From: JACVCK01 sp041940385
GTDB lineage: Bacteria > Planctomycetota > Phycisphaerae > Phycisphaerales > UBA1924
Direction of reading: 5' to 3'
NCBI GenBank assembly: GCA_041940385.1
Contig: JBGTSD010000011.1
Location: 1 to 54,020 of the forward strand
Length of the DNA stretch: 54,020 nucleotides
Positions 7,819-15,908 of the stretch are shown here, in pieces. The translations under genes were made by a program, and so were the position numbers. Within the stretch, counting starts at the first letter, position 1. Each line of letters begins with the position of its first letter. The notes below the pieces were generated by a model. The model made no database searches and was not told the DNA's origin. It saw only the letters and a program-made list of their open reading frames with translations.

Positions 7819-8846
7819 GCCCGCGCGGCTCCATCGGACGATCCTCGGGCGGCGGCGACTTCCGGCGCGTGCTCGGACGCATCTTCGGCGACTCGGAGAA
7901 CCCGCTCGGCTGGGCGCTCACCATCGGCACGGTCGCCGCGATCCGCGTGCGCCTTCACCTGCTCTTCATCATCTTCGTCATTGCGCAGCTTCTGACCTCG
8001 ATCGCCAGGGATTCGCTCGGCATCGGGTACACCGCGATCCTGATGGGGGCGCTCTTCGTCATCGTGCTGCTGCACGAGTTCGGCCACTGCATCGCCTGCA
8101 GGCGTGTCGGCGGCGAGGCGGACGAGATCCTCATGTGGCCCCTCGGCGGCCTCGCCATGTGCAACCCACCTCACGAGTGGCGCGCCCACCTCGTGACGGC
8201 GCTTGGCGGCCCGGCGGTGAATGTCGTCCTGCTGCCGATCACCTCCGCCGCGCTCGCCCTCGCCGGGCTCGGCGACGAGATCATCTTCAACCCCCTCAAG
8301 CCCACGATCTCGCTCGCCGTCGCCGCGAGCTACTGGACCGCGGCCCTCTGGATCGTGCATTACGTCAACATCGTGATCCTCGGCTTCAACCTGCTGGCGC
8401 CGATGTTCCCGCTGGACGGCGGGCGCGTCGTGCAGGCAATCCTTTGGCGACGGATGGGCTTCCACGCCTCGATGGACGTCGCGTGCGTCGTCGGCATGGT
8501 CGGCGCGGGCGTGCTGATCGTCGTCGGCATCGTCGGTTCGCACCTGATGCTCGCAGGCATCGGCCTCTTCAGCGGGATGATCTGCTGGTACGAGCGCCGC
8601 CGGCTCCGCGCCGCGGATGAACTCGGCGACGTCGTGCGGATGTCCCTCGAACAGGCCGAGCGCGAGGCGGCACGGCGCGAGCGCGGCCCCTCGCGCAGCC
8701 AACGCAAGCGCCAGGAGCGCGAGCAGCAGGAGCAGGCCGAACTGGATCGCATCCTGGCGAAGATCGCCTCCGACGGGATGGGCAGCCTGACGGCGGGCGA
8801 AAAGAAGACGCTCAAGCGGGCCACCGAACGCCGAAGAGACGTCTAG
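7815..8846 (+). CDS. Site-2 protease family (M50) intramembrane zinc metalloprotease
   Basis: A 343-residue polytopic membrane protein. The zinc site is H87-E88xxH91 in LLHEFGHCIAC, and the third ligand lies in NLLAPMFPLDGGR (D201), the NPxxPxDG motif. This is the compact SpoIVFB-like branch, without PDZ or CBS domain. Residues 290 onward form a charged cytosolic tail that ends in ELDRILAKIASDGMGSL, nearly the same as the tail of the rhomboid encoded next door. The start is TTG at 7815: GGGAGG lies 7 bases upstream and the TTG overlaps the Nudix stop as TTGA. Likely role is cleavage of a membrane-bound regulator or clearing of signal-peptide remnants; no substrate is apparent here. Confidence 0.88.
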   Translation: MSPRGSIGRSSGGGDFRRVLGRIFGDSENPLGWALTIGTVAAIRVRLHLLFIIFVIAQLLTSIARDSLGIGYTAILMGALFVIVLLHEFGHCIACRRVGGEADEILMWPLGGLAMCNPPHEWRAHLVTALGGPAVNVVLLPITSAALALAGLGDEIIFNPLKPTISLAVAASYWTAALWIVHYVNIVILGFNLLAPMFPLDGGRVVQAILWRRMGFHASMDVACVVGMVGAGVLIVVGIVGSHLMLAGIGLFSGMICWYERRRLRAADELGDVVRMSLEQAEREAARRERGPSRSQRKRQEREQQEQAELDRILAKIASDGMGSLTAGEKKTLKRATERRRDV

Positions 8847-8970
8847 AACCGTCTCCCGCCCGGCGGAGTAACATCGTCCCCGCCGTTTCTCGAACCACTC
8901 CACCGAACGCGCGGCCCGGGCCATGGTCGGCCGGGCCGGAGCCATTCGCAGGCAGGACGCGACCCCGCCC

Positions 8971-9885
8971 ATGGGCATCTACGACCGCGAATACGTCCGC
9001 GACCGACGTCCCCCCTCGGGCTTCAACCGGCTCCACGGATGGTCGTTCAACACCTGGCTCATCGTCGTCAATGTCGCGGTGTTCGTGCTCGCGTCGATTG
9101 CGCCCGGACTCGGCACGTTCATCTACGAATGGGGCCACTTTTCGACCGCCAAGGCGTTCTTCATGGTCATCACGCTGCCCGACGGGCGTGACCAGATCCA
9201 GTTCGGCCTCGAGGCCTGGCGCTTCGTCACCTTCCAGTTCCTCCACGCCAACTGGATCCATCTGTTCTTCAACATGTTCGCCCTCTGGCTCTTCGGCGAA
9301 CTGGTCGAACGACGCCTCGGCAGCAAGCGCTACGCCGCGTTCTACCTGGCCTGCGGCATCTTCGGCGCCGTCCTGTACCTCCTGCTGAACCTGCTCGGCA
9401 GCTTCGTCGCGTCGGTGCCGGGCGTCCTGCCCGACGACCCGCGCACGCCGCTCATCGGCGCCTCGGCGGGCGTGTTCGGCGTCCTGATGGCCGCGGCGTT
9501 CTACGAGCCCCACGCGCCGATGCAGCTCCTCTTCCTGCCCTTCACCATCCGCCTGCGCACGCTGGCCTACGGCTACGTCGCGCTCGCCGCGATCAATCTG
9601 CTCATGCAGGGCAACAACGCCGGCGGCGACGCGGCGCACCTGGGCGGCGCGATCGCCGGCTTCATCCTCATCCGGAGGCCGCACCACCTCGCCGACTTCT
9701 TCGATGTCCTCGGTCCATCGAAGAAATCGAGAGCGAAGCGCGGCGGCGCTCCACCGGCGCGCGCCTCGGGCCCGAGCGACGGCGAGATCGACCGCATCCT
9801 CGCGAAAGTCTCGACCGACGGCCTGCAGAGTCTCTCGGCGCGGGAGCGTGAGATCCTGCGCAAGGCGTCGGAGTCGAAGCGCTAG
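8971..9885 (+). CDS. Rhomboid family intramembrane serine protease
   Basis: A 304-residue six-helix membrane protein. The L1 loop and helix 2 read HANWIHLFFNMFALWLFGELVERRLGSKR with oxyanion Asn N101. The catalytic Ser is S165 in LIGASAGVFG and the catalytic His H223 in DAAHLGGAIAG. The C-terminus (270-304, EIDRILAKVSTDGLQSLSA and on) is a small soluble tail of the DUF6576-like kind seen on planctomycete and bacteroidete rhomboids, and is shared with the upstream site-2 protease. I start at ATG 8971 because MGIYDREYVRD is a typical rhomboid N-terminus; ATG 8923 is in frame but gives an unlikely extension. The stop lies 3 bases before the tgt start. Confidence 0.92.
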   Translation: MGIYDREYVRDRRPPSGFNRLHGWSFNTWLIVVNVAVFVLASIAPGLGTFIYEWGHFSTAKAFFMVITLPDGRDQIQFGLEAWRFVTFQFLHANWIHLFFNMFALWLFGELVERRLGSKRYAAFYLACGIFGAVLYLLLNLLGSFVASVPGVLPDDPRTPLIGASAGVFGVLMAAAFYEPHAPMQLLFLPFTIRLRTLAYGYVALAAINLLMQGNNAGGDAAHLGGAIAGFILIRRPHHLADFFDVLGPSKKSRAKRGGAPPARASGPSDGEIDRILAKVSTDGLQSLSAREREILRKASESKR

Positions 9886-9888
9886 GCG

Positions 9889-11157
9889 ATGAGCGCGCTG
9901 TCCTTCGAGATCCTGGCCCGCTCCGCCACCTGCCACGCCCGCGTCGGCAAGGTCACGACGCGCCACGGCGCCTTCGACACGCCGGCGTTCATGCCGGTCG
10001 GCACCAAGGCGACCATAAAGGGCATCCTGCCGAACCTCGTCGCCGCGACCGGCGCGCAGGTCGTGCTCGGCAACACGCTGCATCTCCTTCTGCGCCCCGG
10101 GCCGGAACTGATCGAGCGCCAGGGCGGCCTGCATGCCTTCATGGGCTGGCCGGGCCCGATCCTCACCGACTCCGGCGGCTATCAGGCCTATTCCCTCGCC
10201 GACACCAACCGCGTGACGGACGACTCCGTGGTGTTCAAGTCGATCGTCGATGGCTCGATGGTCGAACTCACGCCGGAGCGCGCGATCGACACGCAGAACA
10301 AGCTCGGCGCCGACATCATCATGGCGTTCGACGATTGCCCGCCGAGCGTCGATCCCGCGACGCTCAACCAGGCGCGCCTGCGCCTCGCCGCGAAACGCGA
10401 CGCCGGGCGTCAGGGCTACAACCACGACCAGCGCCTCGAGATCGCCAACGAGCGGACCATCCGCTGGCTGGAGCGCTGCGCCGCGGCGCACGCGCGCCCG
10501 AACGACCAATCCCTCTTCGGCATCGTGCAGGGCGGCACGGACCTCGCCCGCCGCGACTGGTGCATCGACCGTGTCTGCGCCATCGACCTTCCCGGCTACG
10601 CCATCGGCGGCGTCGCGGTGGGGGAGGGGCACGACGAGATTGTCCGCGTCGTCGAGCACAGCGCCCCGCGCCTTCCCGAGAACAAGCCCCGCTACCTCAT
10701 GGGCGTCGGCTACGAGCGCGACCTCGTCGCGGCCGTCCGATCCGGCGTGGACATGTTTGATTGCGTCCTGCCGACTCGGAACGGTCGCAACGCCACGGCC
10801 TTCACCCCCGCCGGCCAGATCCGGCTCCGCAACGCGTCGTTCGCCGAGGACCCCGCCCCGATCGACGCGACCTGCGATTGTCTCGCCTGCAGCCCGAGCA
10901 TCCACGGCTGGGCCACGCCGGACGGCCGACCCTTCGGCCGGGCCTACATCCGTCACCTCTTCATGGCGGACGAGATGCTGGGGCCGATCCTGGTCACCCT
11001 GCACAACCTCAGGCACTTCCAGCGGCTCATGTTGGACATCCGGGCCGCGATCCGGGATGATGCGTGGTCCTCCCTGACCCGGCGATGGCCGGTTTTGGCC
11101 CGATCCCGGGACGAGCAGCCCGGCCGGGCGGCAGAAGCACGGCAAGACGAACCCTGA
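9889..11157 (+). CDS. tgt: tRNA-guanine(34) transglycosylase
   Basis: Exchanges guanine for preQ1 at the wobble position of GUN tRNAs, a step in queuosine synthesis. The 422-residue protein has the base-recognition site ILTDSGGYQAYSLAD, the substrate loop GGVAVGE, the nucleophile region DMFDCVLPTRNGRNATAF and the zinc ligands CDCLAC with the later His (YIRHLF). TDSGGYQAYS differs slightly from the usual TDSGGFQVFS. The C-terminus is extended by some 20 polar residues beyond the usual end. It begins 3 bases after the rhomboid gene and precedes yajC-secDF, the order tgt-yajC-secD(F) being common in bacteria. Confidence 0.96.
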   Translation: MSALSFEILARSATCHARVGKVTTRHGAFDTPAFMPVGTKATIKGILPNLVAATGAQVVLGNTLHLLLRPGPELIERQGGLHAFMGWPGPILTDSGGYQAYSLADTNRVTDDSVVFKSIVDGSMVELTPERAIDTQNKLGADIIMAFDDCPPSVDPATLNQARLRLAAKRDAGRQGYNHDQRLEIANERTIRWLERCAAAHARPNDQSLFGIVQGGTDLARRDWCIDRVCAIDLPGYAIGGVAVGEGHDEIVRVVEHSAPRLPENKPRYLMGVGYERDLVAAVRSGVDMFDCVLPTRNGRNATAFTPAGQIRLRNASFAEDPAPIDATCDCLACSPSIHGWATPDGRPFGRAYIRHLFMADEMLGPILVTLHNLRHFQRLMLDIRAAIRDDAWSSLTRRWPVLARSRDEQPGRAAEARQDEP

Positions 11158-11255
11158 AATCCGGCGCCGTCGGGCCCGCAGCAAGGGTCGCGGCAAACGG
11201 CCGACGCGATCGCCCGCTCCGGCGCTCGCTCCAGCACCTCTCCCCCGAACGCCTC

Positions 11256-11714
11256 ATGACGATGAACACCTTCGATCCCACCACCACGTTCTTCCTCGCC
11301 CAGACCGACGCCGCGCCCCCGGTCGCCGGACGCACCGATGGCGGCGGCGTCACCGGCGAGTCCTCCCAGCCGCTCGGCGGCGGCGGACAGGCGCCGCCAC
11401 CCTCGCCCTTCGGCGGTCAGTTCATCTTCATTCTCGCGGCGATGCTCGGCGTGATGATCCTCATGCAGGTCTTCGCCGGGCGCAAGGAAAAGAAGCGCCG
11501 CGCCGAGATGCTCTCCGGCCTCCGCCGCCACGATCGCGTCGTGACCATCGGCGGCATCATCGGCGCCGTCGCCGAGGTGCGCGACGACGAGGTCATCCTC
11601 AAGGTGGACGAGTCCACGAACACCAAGATCCGCGTCACCCGCAACTCCGTGCAGAGCGTCCTGAAGCGCTCCAGCGCGGAAGAGAAGCCGGCCCCCGAGC
11701 CCGCGCAGGTCTGA
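11256..11714 (+). CDS. yajC: Preprotein translocase subunit YajC
   Basis: Accessory subunit of the SecDF-YajC complex in the inner membrane. One transmembrane segment (55-73, QFIFILAAMLGVMILMQVF) is followed by the family motif RKEKKRRAEMLSGLRRHDRVVTIGGIIG and a small soluble barrel. The N-terminus carries about 50 extra residues rich in Gly, Gln and Pro (152 residues in total, against about 110 usually). ATG 11256 and 11262 are both possible starts; the longer ORF upstream overlaps tgt and is not used. It sits directly between tgt and secDF. Confidence 0.93.
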   Translation: MTMNTFDPTTTFFLAQTDAAPPVAGRTDGGGVTGESSQPLGGGGQAPPPSPFGGQFIFILAAMLGVMILMQVFAGRKEKKRRAEMLSGLRRHDRVVTIGGIIGAVAEVRDDEVILKVDESTNTKIRVTRNSVQSVLKRSSAEEKPAPEPAQV

Positions 11715-11763
11715 CGCCGCTCCACGAACCAACCAAGCCCTTCCCGACCCGATCGCCCACCCC

Positions 11764-14700
11764 ATGACCCGACTGATCCGAAACGTCGTCCTCCTCGTCG
11801 CCCTGCTGGCGCTCGCCGTCCTGGCGATCATCCCGCCCTCCGAGAAGCTGGCGCGCGGCAAGGACCTCGCCGGCGGCGCCAGTCTCGTCTATGCGGTCGA
11901 GATCGACGCCACCGAGAACGCCTCCAGCGTTCTCGACCAGACGATCGAAGTCCTCAAGCGCCGCGTCAATCCGACCGGCGCCCTCGATATCTCGATGGTC
12001 GCGCAGGGCGACAACCGCATCGAGATCTCGATGCCGCTGCCGAGCGACCGCGTTCGCCAGCTTCGTCGTGAATTCGACGAAGCGCTGGAAGCCGTCGGCT
12101 CGCGCACCATCGCGCCGTCCGAACTCGAGCGCGTCATGCGTCTCCCGTCGTCCGAACGCCTGACCGAGCTCGAGAAACTCGCCGACGGCAGCGAGAGCCG
12201 GCTCCAGCTCCTGCGCAATGCCGCGGCCCGCTCCGACGAGGCCCGCCAGGCGCGCCAGGCGTACACCGAGGCCGAGCGGGCCCAGGCCGACGCCGCGATC
12301 ATCGACCGGCTCGTCCAGACCGCCGCCGACGCCGAGATCGCGTACGACGAGGCGCGCAACGCCGCGCTCGCGTCCGCCGTCAGCACCGACGAGGTCCGGC
12401 GCGCGATCGAGCTCTCGAACACCACGCGCAGCATCCCGGACCGCGACACCGGTCAGCCCGTCGTCCTGCCCTCGCCGCGCATGCGCGCCGTCGAGCGACT
12501 CAAGGAGACGCACGCCGACGCCGCCCCGGCCATCGACGCCGCGCTCGCCGCCTGGGAGCGCTACGAGGCCGAGCGCACCGGCCTCGACGACCCGGCCGAC
12601 CTCATCCGCCTCCTGCGCGGCGCCGGCGTGCTGTCCTTCCGCATCGTCCCCGAGCCCGGCGCCATCCAGGACGAGGAACGTCTCCGCGCCGAACTCCGGG
12701 AGCGCGGCCCGCGCGCCGTGCGCTCGATCGATACGCGCTGGTACCAGCTCGAGGATGTCGAGGCCTGGTACGACAACGTCCAGCAGCTTCGCGAGCTCCA
12801 GGCAGATCCCGCCGGGTTCTTCGCGGGCCGTCGCTACATCGTCGAAGAGCGCGACGGCCTCTACTACATGCTCCTCTACGACACGCCCGGCCTGCGCCTC
12901 ACCGAGGCCGAGGGCTCGTGGCGCGTCTCCGCCGCATTCGAGCAGCCCGACCAGCTCGGCCGCCCGGGCATCGGCTTCCGCATGGACGCCCTCGGCGCCC
13001 GACTGCTCGGCGATCTGACCGGCGCCAATGTCAGCCGCTCGATGGCCGTGCTGCTGGACGACAAGGTCTACACCGCGCCCAACCTCAACAGCCAGATCAC
13101 CTCGCAGGGCATCATCCAGGGCGTCTTCACCCGCAAGGACATCCAATACATCACCCAGACGCTGCAAGCCGGCTCGCTCGCCGCGAAGCTCTCGCCCGAG
13201 CCCATCAGCCGCAGCGTCACCGGACCGGAACTCGGCGCCGACAATCTCCGCAAGGGTGTGCTCGCCGGCTCGTACGCGTTCATCGCGATCGCCGTGCTGA
13301 TGGTGCTGTACTACTTCACCTGCGGCGCCATCGCCGTGGGTGCGCTGGCCTCGACCGCGCTCCTGCTGCTCGCGCTCATGGCCATCGGTCGCGCCGCGTT
13401 CACCATGCCCGGCATCGCCGGCGTCGTGCTGACCTTCGGCATGGCGGTGGACTCCAGCGTGCTCATCTACGAGCGCATCCGCGAAGAACTCATCGCCGGA
13501 CAGAACGTCAAGGCCGCGATCCGCATCGGCTACCAGCGAGCCCTCTCCGCCATCGTCGACGGCAACATCACGACCCTGATCGTCGCGCTGGTCCTCTACT
13601 GGACGGGCACGACCGAGATCAAGGGCTTCGCGGTCGTCCTCGGCATCGGCATCGTGACGACGCTCTTCTCCGCGCTGGTCTTCACCCGCATCGCGCTGAA
13701 CGTCCTCGGCGAGGGCATCAAAGTCAAGCGGCTCAGCATGCTGCCGACGGCCATCCCCGCCCTCGGCCGCGCGCTCGAGCCCCGCATCGACTGGATCGGC
13801 CTCCGCTACTTCTTCTACGCCCTCTCCGCCGGGCTCGTCATCCTCGGCGTGAGCGTCATGTTCGTCCAGGGCTCGGAGATGTTCGACAACGAGTTCCGCG
13901 GCGGAACCGCCGTCACGCTCCAGCTCCGCAGCGACGATCCCGACGGCGACGGCCCCCTCGAGGGAGAGCCCCTCAAGCTAACCCGCGCCGAGGTCGAAGA
14001 GCGCGTCCGCACCGCTGCCCAGGCGGCGCCCGTGGGCTCCGAGCTCTCGAAGATGCTCACGGCCGACATCATCGCCGTGAACCCCGACGCCGATCAGGTG
14101 ACGTCGAGCACCTTCCTCATCAAGACCGTCGTCACCAACGCCGACCTGGTCTCCGAGACGCTGATCGACGCCTTCGCCGACGTCCTCGACGCGCGCCCGC
14201 CGCTGTCGCTGGGCTCCGTCGTCTCGCAGCCCATCACCTCCTCCGTGCTCGGCGAAAACATCGGCCGCCCGAACGTGCGCGATGACGTCTCCGACGCCAT
14301 CGGCGGCGTCGTCGTCGTGGTCGACGGGGTGGACCCCGCCGTTCCGCTCGCCGACATCGAGGGCCGCCTCGAGCAGATGGGCGCGCAGCCGGACTACAGC
14401 GACTCGCTCACGCGATCGCACCAGACCGTCATCCTCGATGGCGATCCGACCGCCGTGCGTTCGTTCGCGGTGGTGGCGACGGACCCGGCGCTCTCGTTCT
14501 TTGACGACGAGGGCCGCTGGCGCACCGAGATCGCCGAACGCGAGATCGCGCTGACCACCGACGCCCTCGAGAAGGGCAGCACGCTCGCGGGCGTGCAGAA
14601 CTTCAGCCCGGCCATCGCGCGGGACTTCGCCGCCCAGGCCGCGGTGTCCGTGATCCTCAGCGTCGTCGGCATTCTGATCTACGTGTGGGTGCGGTTCGGC

Positions 14701-15228
14701 TCGATGCGCTACAGCCTCGCCGCCGTCGTGGCGGACGTGCACGACGCGCTCATCGCCGTCGGCCTCGTCGCTGTGGCGGAGGTGGTCTACGAGCTGGCGC
14801 CGGGCGTCGCCGCGACCATCGGGCTTCAGCCCTTCAAGATCGACCTGGCGATGGTCGCCGCGATCCTGACCGTCCTGGGCTACTCGCTGAACGACACGAT
14901 CGTCGTGATGGACCGCATCCGCGAGAACCGCGGCAAGCTGGCCTACGCCTCGCGCGAGGTCGTCAACCTCTCCCTCAACCAGACCTTCAGCCGAACCATC
15001 ATCACCAGCGGCACGACGCTGCTCTCCTGCCTCATCCTCTACATCTTCGCCGGTGAGTCGATCCGCGGCTTCGCGTACGCCATCTTCGTCGGCGTCCTCG
15101 CGGGCACCTATTCCTCGATCGGCATCTCCGCTCCCATCGTCTGGAGCCGAAGACCGCCGCCCGGGAAGCCGATGTATCGTGAAGGCGAGTCCAAGGCCGC
15201 AGGTAGCGCGGCCCTCGCCACCACCTGA
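11764..15228 (+). CDS. secDF: Protein translocase SecDF fusion with helical insertion
   Basis: A single 1154-residue protein joins SecD and SecF, the proton-driven RND-type motor that completes export through SecYEG. The SecD half begins with a transmembrane helix (5-23) and KDLAGGASLVYAVEI. Its membrane part has LTFGMAVDSSVLIYERIREEL. The SecF half starts near residue 700 with FDNEFRGGTAVTLQL and ends with LGYSLNDTIVVMDRIREN, the conserved SecF motif. Residues about 95-285 of the first periplasmic domain are a long, highly charged helical stretch absent from standard SecD. The gene lies 49 bases after yajC and is probably in the same operon. Confidence 0.95.
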   Translation: MTRLIRNVVLLVALLALAVLAIIPPSEKLARGKDLAGGASLVYAVEIDATENASSVLDQTIEVLKRRVNPTGALDISMVAQGDNRIEISMPLPSDRVRQLRREFDEALEAVGSRTIAPSELERVMRLPSSERLTELEKLADGSESRLQLLRNAAARSDEARQARQAYTEAERAQADAAIIDRLVQTAADAEIAYDEARNAALASAVSTDEVRRAIELSNTTRSIPDRDTGQPVVLPSPRMRAVERLKETHADAAPAIDAALAAWERYEAERTGLDDPADLIRLLRGAGVLSFRIVPEPGAIQDEERLRAELRERGPRAVRSIDTRWYQLEDVEAWYDNVQQLRELQADPAGFFAGRRYIVEERDGLYYMLLYDTPGLRLTEAEGSWRVSAAFEQPDQLGRPGIGFRMDALGARLLGDLTGANVSRSMAVLLDDKVYTAPNLNSQITSQGIIQGVFTRKDIQYITQTLQAGSLAAKLSPEPISRSVTGPELGADNLRKGVLAGSYAFIAIAVLMVLYYFTCGAIAVGALASTALLLLALMAIGRAAFTMPGIAGVVLTFGMAVDSSVLIYERIREELIAGQNVKAAIRIGYQRALSAIVDGNITTLIVALVLYWTGTTEIKGFAVVLGIGIVTTLFSALVFTRIALNVLGEGIKVKRLSMLPTAIPALGRALEPRIDWIGLRYFFYALSAGLVILGVSVMFVQGSEMFDNEFRGGTAVTLQLRSDDPDGDGPLEGEPLKLTRAEVEERVRTAAQAAPVGSELSKMLTADIIAVNPDADQVTSSTFLIKTVVTNADLVSETLIDAFADVLDARPPLSLGSVVSQPITSSVLGENIGRPNVRDDVSDAIGGVVVVVDGVDPAVPLADIEGRLEQMGAQPDYSDSLTRSHQTVILDGDPTAVRSFAVVATDPALSFFDDEGRWRTEIAEREIALTTDALEKGSTLAGVQNFSPAIARDFAAQAAVSVILSVVGILIYVWVRFGSMRYSLAAVVADVHDALIAVGLVAVAEVVYELAPGVAATIGLQPFKIDLAMVAAILTVLGYSLNDTIVVMDRIRENRGKLAYASREVVNLSLNQTFSRTIITSGTTLLSCLILYIFAGESIRGFAYAIFVGVLAGTYSSIGISAPIVWSRRPPPGKPMYREGESKAAGSAALATT

Positions 15229-15260
15229 TCCCGTCCGGGCCTCCGCCCGGGAGGCGAGCC

Positions 15261-15905
15261 ATGCGGAGCGGCAAGGAACGTCTGGCGCTGGGCGCGGGGC
15301 TCCTCGCGGGGCTCTGGATCGCCGTGTACTGGCTCTGGCCCGTCGAGCGCGAGCCGGCCATCACGTTCGCTGACGAGCCGGCGCCCGTCTCCACGAGCGC
15401 CGAGCCCGCGCCGATCCAGCGCCCGATCCCGACCGATCAGCCCCCTCCGCCGCAGGTCGCCGAGCGCCCCGCGCAGCAGCCCACCGGCGTCATCGCGCCG
15501 CAGTTCGCGACCCACACCGTCCGCGCCGGCGAGACGTTCCAGTCGATCGCGAGGGCCCGCTACGGCGACTCGGCCCTCTGGTCGGTCATCGGCCGCGCCA
15601 ATCCGCGCGTGGACCCGGAGAAGCTCCGTCCCGGCGTCGAGCTGCGCATCCCCATCGACCCGCGCAATGTCCAGGGTCTTCCCACCGAGGACGCGCCGAC
15701 GATCGACGTCGCCGCCAAGCCCGTCGAGTACATCGTCCGCTCCGGCGACACGCTCGGCGAGATCTCCAAGACCTACTACGGCACGACCGCGCTGTGGGAG
15801 ATCATCCTCGACGCCAACCGCACGCTCATCTCACGGCCGCAGGACCTGCGGCCCGGCATGCGCCTGCTGATCCCGCCGAACCCTCGCGGCGCCGGCTCGC
15901 GCTGA
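15261..15905 (+). CDS. Membrane-anchored protein with two LysM domains
   Basis: A 214-residue protein with one N-terminal transmembrane segment (about 8-26), a Pro/Ala-rich linker (30-80) and two LysM peptidoglycan-binding modules: 84-131 (HTVRAGETFQSIARARYGD and on) and 157-205 (YIVRSGDTLGEISKTYYGT and on). It probably anchors in the cytoplasmic membrane and touches the cell wall. No catalytic domain is visible. It lies 32 bases after secDF and converges with smc, whose stop is only 3 bases away; I see no terminator in that gap. Confidence 0.85.
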   Translation: MRSGKERLALGAGLLAGLWIAVYWLWPVEREPAITFADEPAPVSTSAEPAPIQRPIPTDQPPPPQVAERPAQQPTGVIAPQFATHTVRAGETFQSIARARYGDSALWSVIGRANPRVDPEKLRPGVELRIPIDPRNVQGLPTEDAPTIDVAAKPVEYIVRSGDTLGEISKTYYGTTALWEIILDANRTLISRPQDLRPGMRLLIPPNPRGAGSR

Positions 15906-15908
15906 CGC

